Below are positions 20,892-26,658 of a DNA stretch of 26,658 bases, piece by piece. The notes below the pieces were generated by a model. That model was not told the origin of the DNA and made no database searches. It was given only the letters and a program-made list of their open reading frames with translations. The translations under genes and the position numbers were made by a program. The number at the start of each line of letters is the position of its first letter. Positions within the stretch are counted from its first letter, which is position 1. This DNA is from a virus. The stretch spans positions 1 to 26,658 of IMG/VR virus record IMGVR_UViG_3300005613_000351; one strand, written 5' to 3'.

Positions 20892-21603
20892 ACTTGTGCA
20901 GACTCTGTGGATTGGCGATACCTTATCACCTGTAGAAAGGATGTGCCTAAGTTCCTTTGTTAAAGTAAATGGAGGAATAGTTCTATACACTTACTCTGAC
21001 ATTAAGAATGTTCCTGAGGGGGTAGAAGTTCGTGATGGTAATGATATTCTAGATAAGAGCGAGATCTTTTCCTACAAGGTGGGAGAGGGTAAAGGTTCCG
21101 TGTCTGCCTTCTCAAACTGCTTCCGATACAAGATGCTTCTGGAGCAGGGAGGCTGGTGGGTTGACACGGATGTTCTATGCCTACAACCTCTGCCAGAAGG
21201 GGATGACTATGTTTTCTCTACTGAGTATCAGCAAGACGGAACGCCTCATGTAGCTACAGGAATCATCAAGTGTAAAGCAGGTTCTGATATCATGAAAGAG
21301 TGCTTCGACTACAGCATGACTCAAGATAGAGAGAAACTAGCATGGGGTCAGATCGGCCCAAAGCTCCTTCACAGAAAAGTTCAAGAGCTAGGTATGGAGG
21401 AGTATAGAGTAGATCCCAAAGAGTATAATCCCCTCTTCGGTCCTGAGGTTGGGAAGCTGTTCGACCCTAGGATCGACCTTGAATATCCAGAGTCCAAAAC
21501 TGTTCATCTGTGGAATGAAATCTGGAGAAGATTCGGTATAGATAAAAATGCCACTTACCATCCTGATAGCTTCATAGAAAAAAACAAGAGGAAGTATTTA
21601 TGA
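20884..21603 (+). CDS. GT32-like glycosyltransferase with DXD motif
   Basis: This 239-aa GT-A enzyme has the opening VQTLWIGDTLSP, AFSNCFRYKMLLEQGGWWVDTDVLCL (75-100, given in two halves around GG) with the metal and sugar-nucleotide ligands Asp94 and Asp96. It also has ATGIIKCKAGSD and a C-terminal TVHLWNEIWRR that often closes the family. The GGxWxDxD pattern is characteristic of the alpha-glycosyltransferases related to Och1 and the TcdA/TcdB sugar-binding region. Translation starts at a GTG overlapping the previous stop. It probably adds a single sugar to a host or virion glycan. Confidence 0.85.
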   Translation: MSELVQTLWIGDTLSPVERMCLSSFVKVNGGIVLYTYSDIKNVPEGVEVRDGNDILDKSEIFSYKVGEGKGSVSAFSNCFRYKMLLEQGGWWVDTDVLCLQPLPEGDDYVFSTEYQQDGTPHVATGIIKCKAGSDIMKECFDYSMTQDREKLAWGQIGPKLLHRKVQELGMEEYRVDPKEYNPLFGPEVGKLFDPRIDLEYPESKTVHLWNEIWRRFGIDKNATYHPDSFIEKNKRKYL

Positions 21604-22526
21604 AATTACTAATGATCAAAGACTGCGAAACTCCGAAAGAGAAAAACTACAGGCTTAACGCCTACGATAATTTTTCTAAGAAGATAAAGGAGGTTCCAAA
21701 TCTAGAGGTGGTATCTTACGGTCTGGGACACAAGGATTATTCCCCAGACAAAACTATACAAGATGTGATCTCCCTGCTCTACGGTGATGAGTGCCCAGAT
21801 GTTATTTATATCTGGAGACCTGAAGTATTAGCAGCTTCTAATTTCTATAGTGTGCCTTGCAAAAAGTATGCATTTTGGACAGACACCCATATTACAAATC
21901 CTGTGGTAACGCAAGGGATGCTCAAGCACTCTATTGATCTTGATTTAGTTCTTCACAACTACACATATGAGCTAGATTCATTCAAGGCTACAATCGCTGC
22001 TAAGGAGTATATTCACTTTCCTTGTTGGAGTAGTGATATTTACAAATATGATGGAAGGCAGAAGCCTATTGATTTCCTACTTACGGGAACATACACACCT
22101 GAATATGAGTTTAGGGCGAGGTATAGAAATCTACAATTAGAGGGCACCATTGTTGACAGGCTGCATCAGCTTACGGACACCGCTGAGGACAATAACCTGT
22201 TTAGGGATAATCTACTTTCTTCTAAATTTAGTTTGCTTGATGGGGGAGTGAATGGTAGAGTGGTTCCTCGATACTTTGAGTCGTGCCTAGCAAAATCTGT
22301 CGTGGTTTCACCAGACTTGGGAGAAGAATTAGCTTCTGATGGTTTTAAGGATGGTGTGAATTGCGTGCTATTTGATAGGCGAGATAGTTATGAAAATATC
22401 TCTGCTAAAATAAATGAAGCTAAAAGTAACTGGCAAGTTCTTTCAGAGAACGCTTACGACTTAGCGTATAATAATCATACAACAGACAAGAGAATACAGA
22501 AGCTCTTGGAGGTGCTTAATAAATGA
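21600..22526 (+). CDS. CgeB-like glycosyltransferase family protein
   Basis: The 308-aa product looks like the CgeB/GT1-type proteins found in surface-sugar clusters. Features are MKLLMIKDCETPKEKNYR at the start, CPDVIYIWRPEVL (65-77), KYAFWTDTHI (89-98), LDLVLHNYTYEL, then a second domain with PIDFLLTGTYTPEYEFRARY, SKFSLLDGGVNGRVVPRYFE (200s) and ACL-x-SVVVSPDLGEE. The RVVPRYFESCLAKSVVVSP part corresponds to the donor-binding region that often reads RxFExxAxGxPxLT. It overlaps its neighbours by four bases on each side. Activity is inferred from this pattern and from the cluster. Confidence 0.75.
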   Translation: MKLLMIKDCETPKEKNYRLNAYDNFSKKIKEVPNLEVVSYGLGHKDYSPDKTIQDVISLLYGDECPDVIYIWRPEVLAASNFYSVPCKKYAFWTDTHITNPVVTQGMLKHSIDLDLVLHNYTYELDSFKATIAAKEYIHFPCWSSDIYKYDGRQKPIDFLLTGTYTPEYEFRARYRNLQLEGTIVDRLHQLTDTAEDNNLFRDNLLSSKFSLLDGGVNGRVVPRYFESCLAKSVVVSPDLGEELASDGFKDGVNCVLFDRRDSYENISAKINEAKSNWQVLSENAYDLAYNNHTTDKRIQKLLEVLNK

Positions 22527-22981
22527 ATCCACATGATGAGTTGCTACACGAGACACTTAAAGTGCTCGGAGATAAAAACTGGGTAGAGATCTCATATGTA
22601 AATCCTTTTGGTTTTAGAGAGGTATCCTACCCAACACGAATGAATGTGTCGATCACAGAATTTTTAGAAGATTCTGTTGCTATTGATACAAATATTTATG
22701 ACACTTGTGTTCTTCACATATTACTAGGCTGCGGTGTCAAATTTGATATACTGGAAAAAGTTATTAATAAGTGTTTAGATACTTTCTCTAGCGTTGTGGT
22801 TTTAGAGCACGATAGGACCTCATCTGATTGGAGTAACGATTCCATAAGAAGGGAGCACTCGATTGATAATTGTCTATCAGGAGAAGAATTACTTAAAGTT
22901 GCTGATAAAAATAACTGGAATTATTCCGACATACTTTACATGGCTAATAATAGAAACTTAATTGTGGAGTTGAGTCGATGA
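22523..22981 (+). CDS. Hypothetical protein, weakly methyltransferase-like (152 aa)
   Basis: I do not recognise this protein with confidence. Its middle and end (YDTCVLHILLGCGVKFDILEK at 59-79, then CLDTFSSVVVLEHD at 84-97, and SGEELLKVADKNNW) resemble the second half of class I SAM-dependent methyltransferases, where the fourth strand is followed by a helix and then an lvi-E strand. A glycine-rich SAM-binding motif I is missing. It may be a degraded or partial methyltransferase or an unrelated Rossmann-like protein. It lies between glycosyltransferase and methyltransferase-like genes with ATGA overlaps. Confidence 0.6.
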   Translation: MNPHDELLHETLKVLGDKNWVEISYVNPFGFREVSYPTRMNVSITEFLEDSVAIDTNIYDTCVLHILLGCGVKFDILEKVINKCLDTFSSVVVLEHDRTSSDWSNDSIRREHSIDNCLSGEELLKVADKNNWNYSDILYMANNRNLIVELSR

Positions 22982-23772
22982 CTTATCCTGATATTACAAG
23001 CGTTCTCCCTCAAGGTGTCTTCAGTGAGATACCCTCTCACGGAGCTTCATTCTCAAACCTAAGAGATGTATACTTGGGAACAGCAGACGACAGTAACTTG
23101 TCACAAGACCTGTTAGGAAAAATTTCAGAGTCTTATGAAACTTCATCTACTTCAGTTTACGCTAGTTGCGGAGGTTTCTTAAGTCTAAACTTACTAAATG
23201 CTTTAGTAGGAAAAAAGGTAAAAAGTATTTCTTTTTTTGATATAAATAAACACTCTGTAGAATTTTCTAAAAGCGTAGTTAATCTAATAAAAGCCTCCAA
23301 TAGTGTGCAAGACTTCATACAAAATTATTTTATGATCTCTGTGGGTAGGATAGCAGATCGCTACTTCTTCACTCCCACACTACAAGAGGATAGAGACAGT
23401 ATGTTCTCTAAAAATAAAGAACATTATAATGAAGTATCACAACTGATATTTGAAGCCATATCAAAATCTCCTTATGATCGGGATCAACTTTACATAAACG
23501 GATTCATGCATGTAGGTGGTTGTGGCGTTGGCAGAGTGAGTATTTACCCAGAAGGCAAACACTATAGCACCTCAAACTCCCTTGCTGTAGGGGATGGTTG
23601 GCTAAAGAATGATGAAGTATTTTTAAAGATGAGAGATTGGCTTGCAGCTACAGATATAAATCACTTTGCTATTGATATTAAAGATCTGATCACAGAGCCT
23701 CAGGACATTGTATTTGCTTCAAATATTGATGTTTGGACTCCATTTAGTTGTCACGGTAAGGTATTTCCTTGA
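22978..23772 (+). CDS. SAM-dependent methyltransferase-like protein (264 aa)
   Basis: Residues 58-100 contain a Rossmann-type opening, SVYASCGGFLSLNLL-x-ALVGKKVKSISFFDINKHS, in which FFDIN may supply the acidic ribose ligand of SAM methyltransferases. IVFASNIDVWTP near the end (about 244-255) looks like the strand-four motif. The central part (110-180) is helical and has no family I recognise. The long segment GFMHVGGCGVGRVSIYPEGKH is distinctive but unassigned. The reaction is unknown; context suggests modification of a sugar or lipid. It overlaps both neighbours by four bases. Confidence 0.6.
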   Translation: MTYPDITSVLPQGVFSEIPSHGASFSNLRDVYLGTADDSNLSQDLLGKISESYETSSTSVYASCGGFLSLNLLNALVGKKVKSISFFDINKHSVEFSKSVVNLIKASNSVQDFIQNYFMISVGRIADRYFFTPTLQEDRDSMFSKNKEHYNEVSQLIFEAISKSPYDRDQLYINGFMHVGGCGVGRVSIYPEGKHYSTSNSLAVGDGWLKNDEVFLKMRDWLAATDINHFAIDIKDLITEPQDIVFASNIDVWTPFSCHGKVFP

Positions 23773-24173
23773 AGCGCATTTACCAGAAAGATAAACTACT
23801 GCACCTTGTTTGCACACCAGAGGACTTTTCTAAAGAAAGAACAGATATAGTTGATGCAAATCAGTTTATACAATGTTCATTTCTTAGGATGGAAAATGGT
23901 AAAACTTTTAGACCACACAAACACATTTGGAAGGAGCCAAGTTTTACTAAAACTATAGCCCAAGAAAGTTGGGTGGTAATCAGGGGTAGTGTAAAAGTGC
24001 ATTTTTTTGATACAGAAATGCAGCTTTTGGAAACACACATTCTTCAAGCAGGGGATGCTTCTTTTACTTTAGAAGGTGGGCATACCTACGAAATTCTAGA
24101 AGATGATACTCTAGTTTATGAGTACAAGACTGGACCATACGAAGGCCAAGAGAAAGACAAGGTGTTTGAATGA
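23769..24173 (+). CDS. Cupin-fold protein of the sugar-locus type (WbuC-like)
   Basis: A single cupin barrel of 134 aa is seen. Cupin motif 1 is FRPHKH (about 49-54) and QESWVVIRGSVKVHFFD (65-81), motif 2 is LQAGDASFTLEGGHTYEILED with His, and the tail is YEYKTGPYEGQEKDK. The PHKH and Gly-His residues would hold a metal. Proteins with this VxxGxVKV-xx-FD and GPYxGxEKDK layout are common in O-antigen and nucleotide-sugar loci; the reaction is usually unknown. Translation starts at a TTG overlapping the previous TGA. The context agrees with a role in glycan synthesis. Confidence 0.75.
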   Translation: MKRIYQKDKLLHLVCTPEDFSKERTDIVDANQFIQCSFLRMENGKTFRPHKHIWKEPSFTKTIAQESWVVIRGSVKVHFFDTEMQLLETHILQAGDASFTLEGGHTYEILEDDTLVYEYKTGPYEGQEKDKVFE

Positions 24174-24697
24174 AACTTCATTTAGGTTGTGGAAAAAGAG
24201 ATTTTGGTGAGGATTGGATTCATGTAGATATGGCAGACTTTCCTCATATTGCATCGAAGGATGTCACGAGGCTACCTTATGATAACGATACCTGCGATCT
24301 GATATATGCTAGTCATCTTTTAGAATACTTTGATAGAGTTGAAGTAGTCGAAGTGCTTCAAGAATGGAAGCGTGTTTTGAAACCATCAGGAGTATTGAGG
24401 CTGGCTGTTCCTGATTTTGAAAAGCTGTGTAGCTTGTACACAAGTGGACACGGCATAGAAAGGGTGCTAGGGCCGTTATATGGAAAGTGGGGAACTCCTC
24501 CAGTGTACCATAAAACTACTTATGATTTCTCTTCTCTTTCAGAGCTACTACACAGTGTAGGATTTCAAGATGTTGCTAGGTATGATTGGAGAGACACAAA
24601 GCACTCTCATATAGATGATCACTCTCAAGCATACTTTCCACACATGGATAAAGAAAATGGAATGCTTATTAGTTTAAATGTTGAGGCGGTGAAATGA
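24170..24697 (+). CDS. Class I SAM-dependent methyltransferase
   Basis: At 175 aa this is a compact class I methyltransferase. Motif I is LHLGCGKRDF (3-12), WIHVDM (16-21) supplies the acidic ribose ligand, TRLPYDNDTCDLIYASHLLEYF (34-55, motifs II-IV, read in two halves) follows, and LKPSGVLRLAVPDFEKL is the usual post-motif strand. This is the pattern of methyltransferase 11-like enzymes found in LPS and capsule loci. The substrate is unknown, but a sugar or lipid-linked glycan is likely from the neighbours. It overlaps neighbours by four bases on both sides. Confidence 0.85.
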   Translation: MKLHLGCGKRDFGEDWIHVDMADFPHIASKDVTRLPYDNDTCDLIYASHLLEYFDRVEVVEVLQEWKRVLKPSGVLRLAVPDFEKLCSLYTSGHGIERVLGPLYGKWGTPPVYHKTTYDFSSLSELLHSVGFQDVARYDWRDTKHSHIDDHSQAYFPHMDKENGMLISLNVEAVK

Positions 24698-25296
24698 GTT
24701 TCGAGACAGTAAAAAAGTTTGAAGATGCCATAGCAGAGTTTTATGGTGCTCCTTATGCGGTGGCTACTGATTGTTGTACTCACGCCATCGAGCTATGTCT
24801 TCGATATACAAAACCTGAGCACCCTGTCATGATACCCAATAGAACCTATATCTCCATACCTTTCACACTAGAGAAGTTAGGGCTAGATTGGCAGTTTCAC
24901 AGCATTCCTTGGAGTAACTACTACTCTATTTTAGACACAAATATCATTGATGCAGCAGTATTTTGGAAAGAAGGCGGATATGAGCCTAATACCTTCATGT
25001 GCCTTAGCTTTCAATATCAGAAGCATCTTAGCTTGGGGAAGGGCGGGATGATCCTGACAGATGACAAAGAAGCAGCCGAGGAATTGAAGAAGATGTCTTA
25101 TGACGGCAGAACGCCCGACAAGCCGTGGAGAGAGCAGAACATCTCAAGTATAGGCTATCATTATTACATGACCCCAGAGACAGCACAGAAGGGCTTAGAT
25201 GCCTTAGAGGAAGCCAAACACCGCCAACCTAGGAAGTGGGTGTGGGAAGACTGGCCCGACCTAAGAAACATGGAAGTATTTAGATCTAATAACTAG
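24694..25296 (+). CDS. Half-length DegT/DnrJ/EryC1/StrS-type aminotransferase
   Basis: The fold-type I PLP enzyme signature is present: FYGAPYAVATDCCTHAIEL (16-34) corresponds to the usual ATxSGTxAL segment, IPNRTYIS to the wP-F pattern, and SFQYQKHLSLGKGG (105-118) to the SF-x3-K-x-(x)-GEGG motif with Lys110 as the PLP-binding lysine. The usual DegT length is 370-400 aa; this is 200 aa, with shorter strands between motifs and no C-terminal small domain. The cofactor site seems kept but the substrate-binding C-terminal part is missing, so it may act with a partner or on a small sugar substrate. In the same operon a GDP-mannose dehydratase follows, which could feed it. Confidence 0.75.
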   Translation: MSFETVKKFEDAIAEFYGAPYAVATDCCTHAIELCLRYTKPEHPVMIPNRTYISIPFTLEKLGLDWQFHSIPWSNYYSILDTNIIDAAVFWKEGGYEPNTFMCLSFQYQKHLSLGKGGMILTDDKEAAEELKKMSYDGRTPDKPWREQNISSIGYHYYMTPETAQKGLDALEEAKHRQPRKWVWEDWPDLRNMEVFRSNN

Positions 25297-25303
25297 TATC
25301 GAC

Positions 25304-25309
25304 TATAAT
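25304..25309 (+). promoter_or_regulatory. TATAAT -10 element before the GDP-mannose dehydratase gene
   Basis: GACTATAATA lies in the 18-base gap after the aminotransferase gene, five bases before the ATG at 25315. No Shine-Dalgarno sequence and no clear -35 are present, so the transcript would be leaderless or nearly so. Confidence 0.5.
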
Positions 25310-25314
25310 ATACC

Positions 25315-26280
25315 ATGACTAAAACAGCACTTATTACGGGAGTTGCGGGCCAAGATGGAAGTTATTTGTCAGAACTTCTTGTTTCTAAAGGATATGATGT
25401 TCACGGCATTGTTAGAAGGAACTCTATTCCTGAAAATCAAGATAGCAGAATTAAGGGAATGGGGATCACCACTCACTACGGAGACCTTCTAGATCCTTAC
25501 TCACTTACTAGAATCCTACAAGAAGTTAACCCTGATGAAGTTTATAACTTAGGGGCGCAGAGCCATGTGAGAATTAGTTTTGATATGCCCTCCTTCACTA
25601 TCCAAACTAACGCTTTGGGAGTCCTGAATATATTAGAGGCGATCAGACAGTTTAATCTTAAAATTAAATTTTATCAAGCAAGCTCCTCTGAGATGTTTGG
25701 CAACTCCGTAGACCCAGATGGTTATCAAAGAAAAACTACAACCATGACCCCAACCTCTCCCTATGGTTGTGCAAAGGTCATGGGCTACAACCTAGTTCGC
25801 CATTACCGTGCAGCATACGATATGCACGCTTGTAATGGTATTCTATTTAATCATGAATCTCCTCGCCGTGGTTCAAACTTTGTCACCAATAAAATTGTGA
25901 AGGGCGCTGTAGAGATCAAGAAAGGCAAAAGGGATAAGCTCGCACTTGGCAATCTAAACGCTTCTAGAGATTGGGGTCACTCCAAAGATTATGTTCGTGC
26001 TATGTATATGATTGTCAATCACGATAGTCCTGATGATTGGGTAGTAGCTACAGGACAGAGCCGAACGATTCGTGATATGTGCAAAGTAACCTTTGAGGCT
26101 TTGGGTTTAAACTACGAGGATTATGTAACGGTAGACCCTAAGTTTTTCAGACCACAGGAGCTAGACTTTCTCAAGGGCGATTCAAGTGAAATTCGTGAAA
26201 AGCTAGGCTGGAATCCTGAATATACCTTCGAGTCTATGGTGCAAGAAATGGTAGATCATTGGATGAGAATTATTGATTAA
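25315..26280 (+). CDS. gmd: GDP-mannose 4,6-dehydratase
   Basis: This short-chain dehydrogenase converts GDP-mannose to GDP-4-keto-6-deoxymannose, the precursor of GDP-fucose, GDP-rhamnose and GDP-perosamine. It has the NADP-binding motif GVAGQDGSYLSELL (9-22), GIVRRNS, YGDLLDP, YNLGAQSHV (77-85), the SSSEMFG stretch with Ser and Glu126 near the active site, and the SPYGCAK motif (Tyr150, Lys154). NHESPRRGSNFVTNKI and ASRDWGH are the family substrate-binding motifs. The length of 321 aa is close to typical. It lies behind its own TATAAT site, and follows the aminotransferase gene, which suggests a pathway towards an amino sugar such as perosamine. Confidence 0.95.
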   Translation: MTKTALITGVAGQDGSYLSELLVSKGYDVHGIVRRNSIPENQDSRIKGMGITTHYGDLLDPYSLTRILQEVNPDEVYNLGAQSHVRISFDMPSFTIQTNALGVLNILEAIRQFNLKIKFYQASSSEMFGNSVDPDGYQRKTTTMTPTSPYGCAKVMGYNLVRHYRAAYDMHACNGILFNHESPRRGSNFVTNKIVKGAVEIKKGKRDKLALGNLNASRDWGHSKDYVRAMYMIVNHDSPDDWVVATGQSRTIRDMCKVTFEALGLNYEDYVTVDPKFFRPQELDFLKGDSSEIREKLGWNPEYTFESMVQEMVDHWMRIID

Positions 26281-26284
26281 GCTC

Positions 26285-26290
26285 TATAAT
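26285..26290 (+). promoter_or_regulatory. TATAAT -10 element before the MazG-type gene
   Basis: CTCTATAATAAAGC lies in the 15-base gap between the dehydratase gene and the ATG at 26296, five bases from it. No Shine-Dalgarno sequence precedes this ATG and no good -35 is visible, so the mRNA would be leaderless. Confidence 0.5.
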
Positions 26291-26295
26291 AAAGC

Positions 26296-26625
26296 ATGAA
26301 CTTCCAAGAATATCAAGCAGAAGCAACTAAGACCGCAATCTACCCGAATAAAGGGAACAACCCCTACTACCCCACTCTAGGACTTTGTGGTGAGGCAGGG
26401 GAAGTTGCTGAGAAGATTAAAAAGGTTATGCGTGACGATGGTGGGGATATCTCCATTGAAAAATCAGCAGAGATCATGAAAGAGGTTGGTGATGTTCTAT
26501 GGTATATCGCTACGCTTTGTGAGGAGCTAGATATTGACATGGAAACCTGCGCTATTTTAAATATCGAGAAACTTCGAGATCGTCAGACTCGCGGGACTAT
26601 AATGGGTTCAGGAGACAATCGCTGA
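26296..26625 (+). CDS. MazG-like nucleotide pyrophosphohydrolase
   Basis: This all-alpha NTP pyrophosphatase hydrolyses nucleoside triphosphates to monophosphates. The motif LCGEAGEVAEKIKK (30-43) supplies the Glu33-x-x-Glu36 metal ligands, and KEVGDVLWYIATL (62-74) supplies the Glu63-x-x-Asp66 pair. At 109 aa it is a single-domain form common in marine phages, where roles in nucleotide-pool cleaning or in lowering host alarmone have been discussed. It begins at an SD-less ATG next to TATAAT and ends overlapping the next gene. It complements ThyX and RNR in nucleotide control. Confidence 0.9.
   Translation: MNFQEYQAEATKTAIYPNKGNNPYYPTLGLCGEAGEVAEKIKKVMRDDGGDISIEKSAEIMKEVGDVLWYIATLCEELDIDMETCAILNIEKLRDRQTRGTIMGSGDNR
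26598..26603 (+). promoter_or_regulatory. TATAAT -10 element inside the MazG-type gene
   Basis: GGGACTATAATGGG occurs near the 3' end of the MazG-type gene, 21 bases before the ATG at 26625. The expected start near 26610 coincides with AGGAG (26610-26614), which serves that ATG. This is the only such site in the window followed by a normal Shine-Dalgarno leader. Because TATAAT also encodes Ile-Met or Tyr-Asn by chance in coding DNA, this is less certain than the intergenic sites. Confidence 0.35.
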
Positions 26626-26658
26626 TGCCTACTTACGATTACGAATGTTCATCTTGTG
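26625..26658 (+). CDS. 5' end of a FmdB-type zinc-ribbon gene (partial)
   Basis: The last 34 bases open a frame reading MPTYDYECSSC, the hallmark opening of FmdB-family zinc ribbons, which read MPxYxYxCxxCG. AGGAG lies ten bases before the ATG, which overlaps the previous TGA. The right edge of the window cuts the gene, so its length and C-terminal part are unknown. These proteins are small and often of unknown regulatory role. Confidence 0.8.
   Translation, partial: MPTYDYECSSC

Noticed and set aside
1-26658. tRNA genes, CRISPR arrays, transposons, integrase or attachment sites
   Set aside because: Gaps between genes are mostly under 75 bases and none folds as a tRNA by eye; no repeated spacer units, terminal inverted repeats or recombinase motifs were seen.

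Overview
This window is a segment of an AT-rich tailed-phage genome, most likely a marine myovirus distantly related to T4. Evidence for this is a contractile tail sheath and tail tube pair, a gp46/gp47-type recombination nuclease pair, a gp32-type single-strand binding protein, a DnaB-like helicase, a short gp55-like late sigma factor and a T4-late-like TATAAATA element ahead of the tail genes. Unlike T4, the polymerase belongs to family A. The nucleotide enzymes are ThyX and a B12-dependent (class II) ribonucleotide reductase, a set often met in marine phage metagenomes. The LPS/O-antigen-type sugar genes and a lipoprotein suggest a Gram-negative host, but no gene here names the host. I see no tRNA, CRISPR array, transposase or integrase.

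Layout. Positions 1-3123 are late structural genes: the end of an unknown gene, a 58-aa protein, tail sheath, tail tube, then a strong hairpin terminator. Positions 3134-5443 hold one large unrecognised gene. Positions 5421-7001 mix strands: a PD-(D/E)XK nuclease (minus), an acidic protein, a thioredoxin-fold-like protein without its cysteines, and the late sigma factor (minus). Positions 7002-18270 are the replication and nucleotide block: a family A polymerase spread over three consecutive overlapping ORFs, ThyX, a zinc protein, gp47, gp46, ribonucleotide reductase, zinc-ribbon protein, helicase, a possible UvsY-like mediator and gp32. A lipoprotein gene and a second terminator follow. Positions 18896-26280 are a glycan cassette (four glycosyltransferases, cupin, methyltransferases, a half-length DegT aminotransferase, GDP-mannose 4,6-dehydratase). 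A MazG-type pyrophosphatase and the start of another zinc-ribbon gene close the window.

The genes work together as expected of a self-sufficient lytic phage. RNR, ThyX and MazG would shape the dNTP pool; helicase, polymerase, SSB, gp46/47 and the resolvase-like nuclease would replicate and process DNA; and the gp55-like factor would direct late transcription of the tail genes from TATAAATA. The glycan cassette probably alters host surface sugar or decorates the virion.

The most unusual points are: (1) the three-ORF polymerase, whose breaks fall inside the exonuclease domain and in the region before the polymerase domain; (2) a recurring (A)CTATAATA element 2-6 bases before start codons that lack a Shine-Dalgarno sequence, suggesting leaderless mRNAs; (3) a promoter placed inside a terminator so that its own transcripts would escape it; (4) two very small genes or gene remnants hidden in overlaps at 10298-10354 and 15011-15127.
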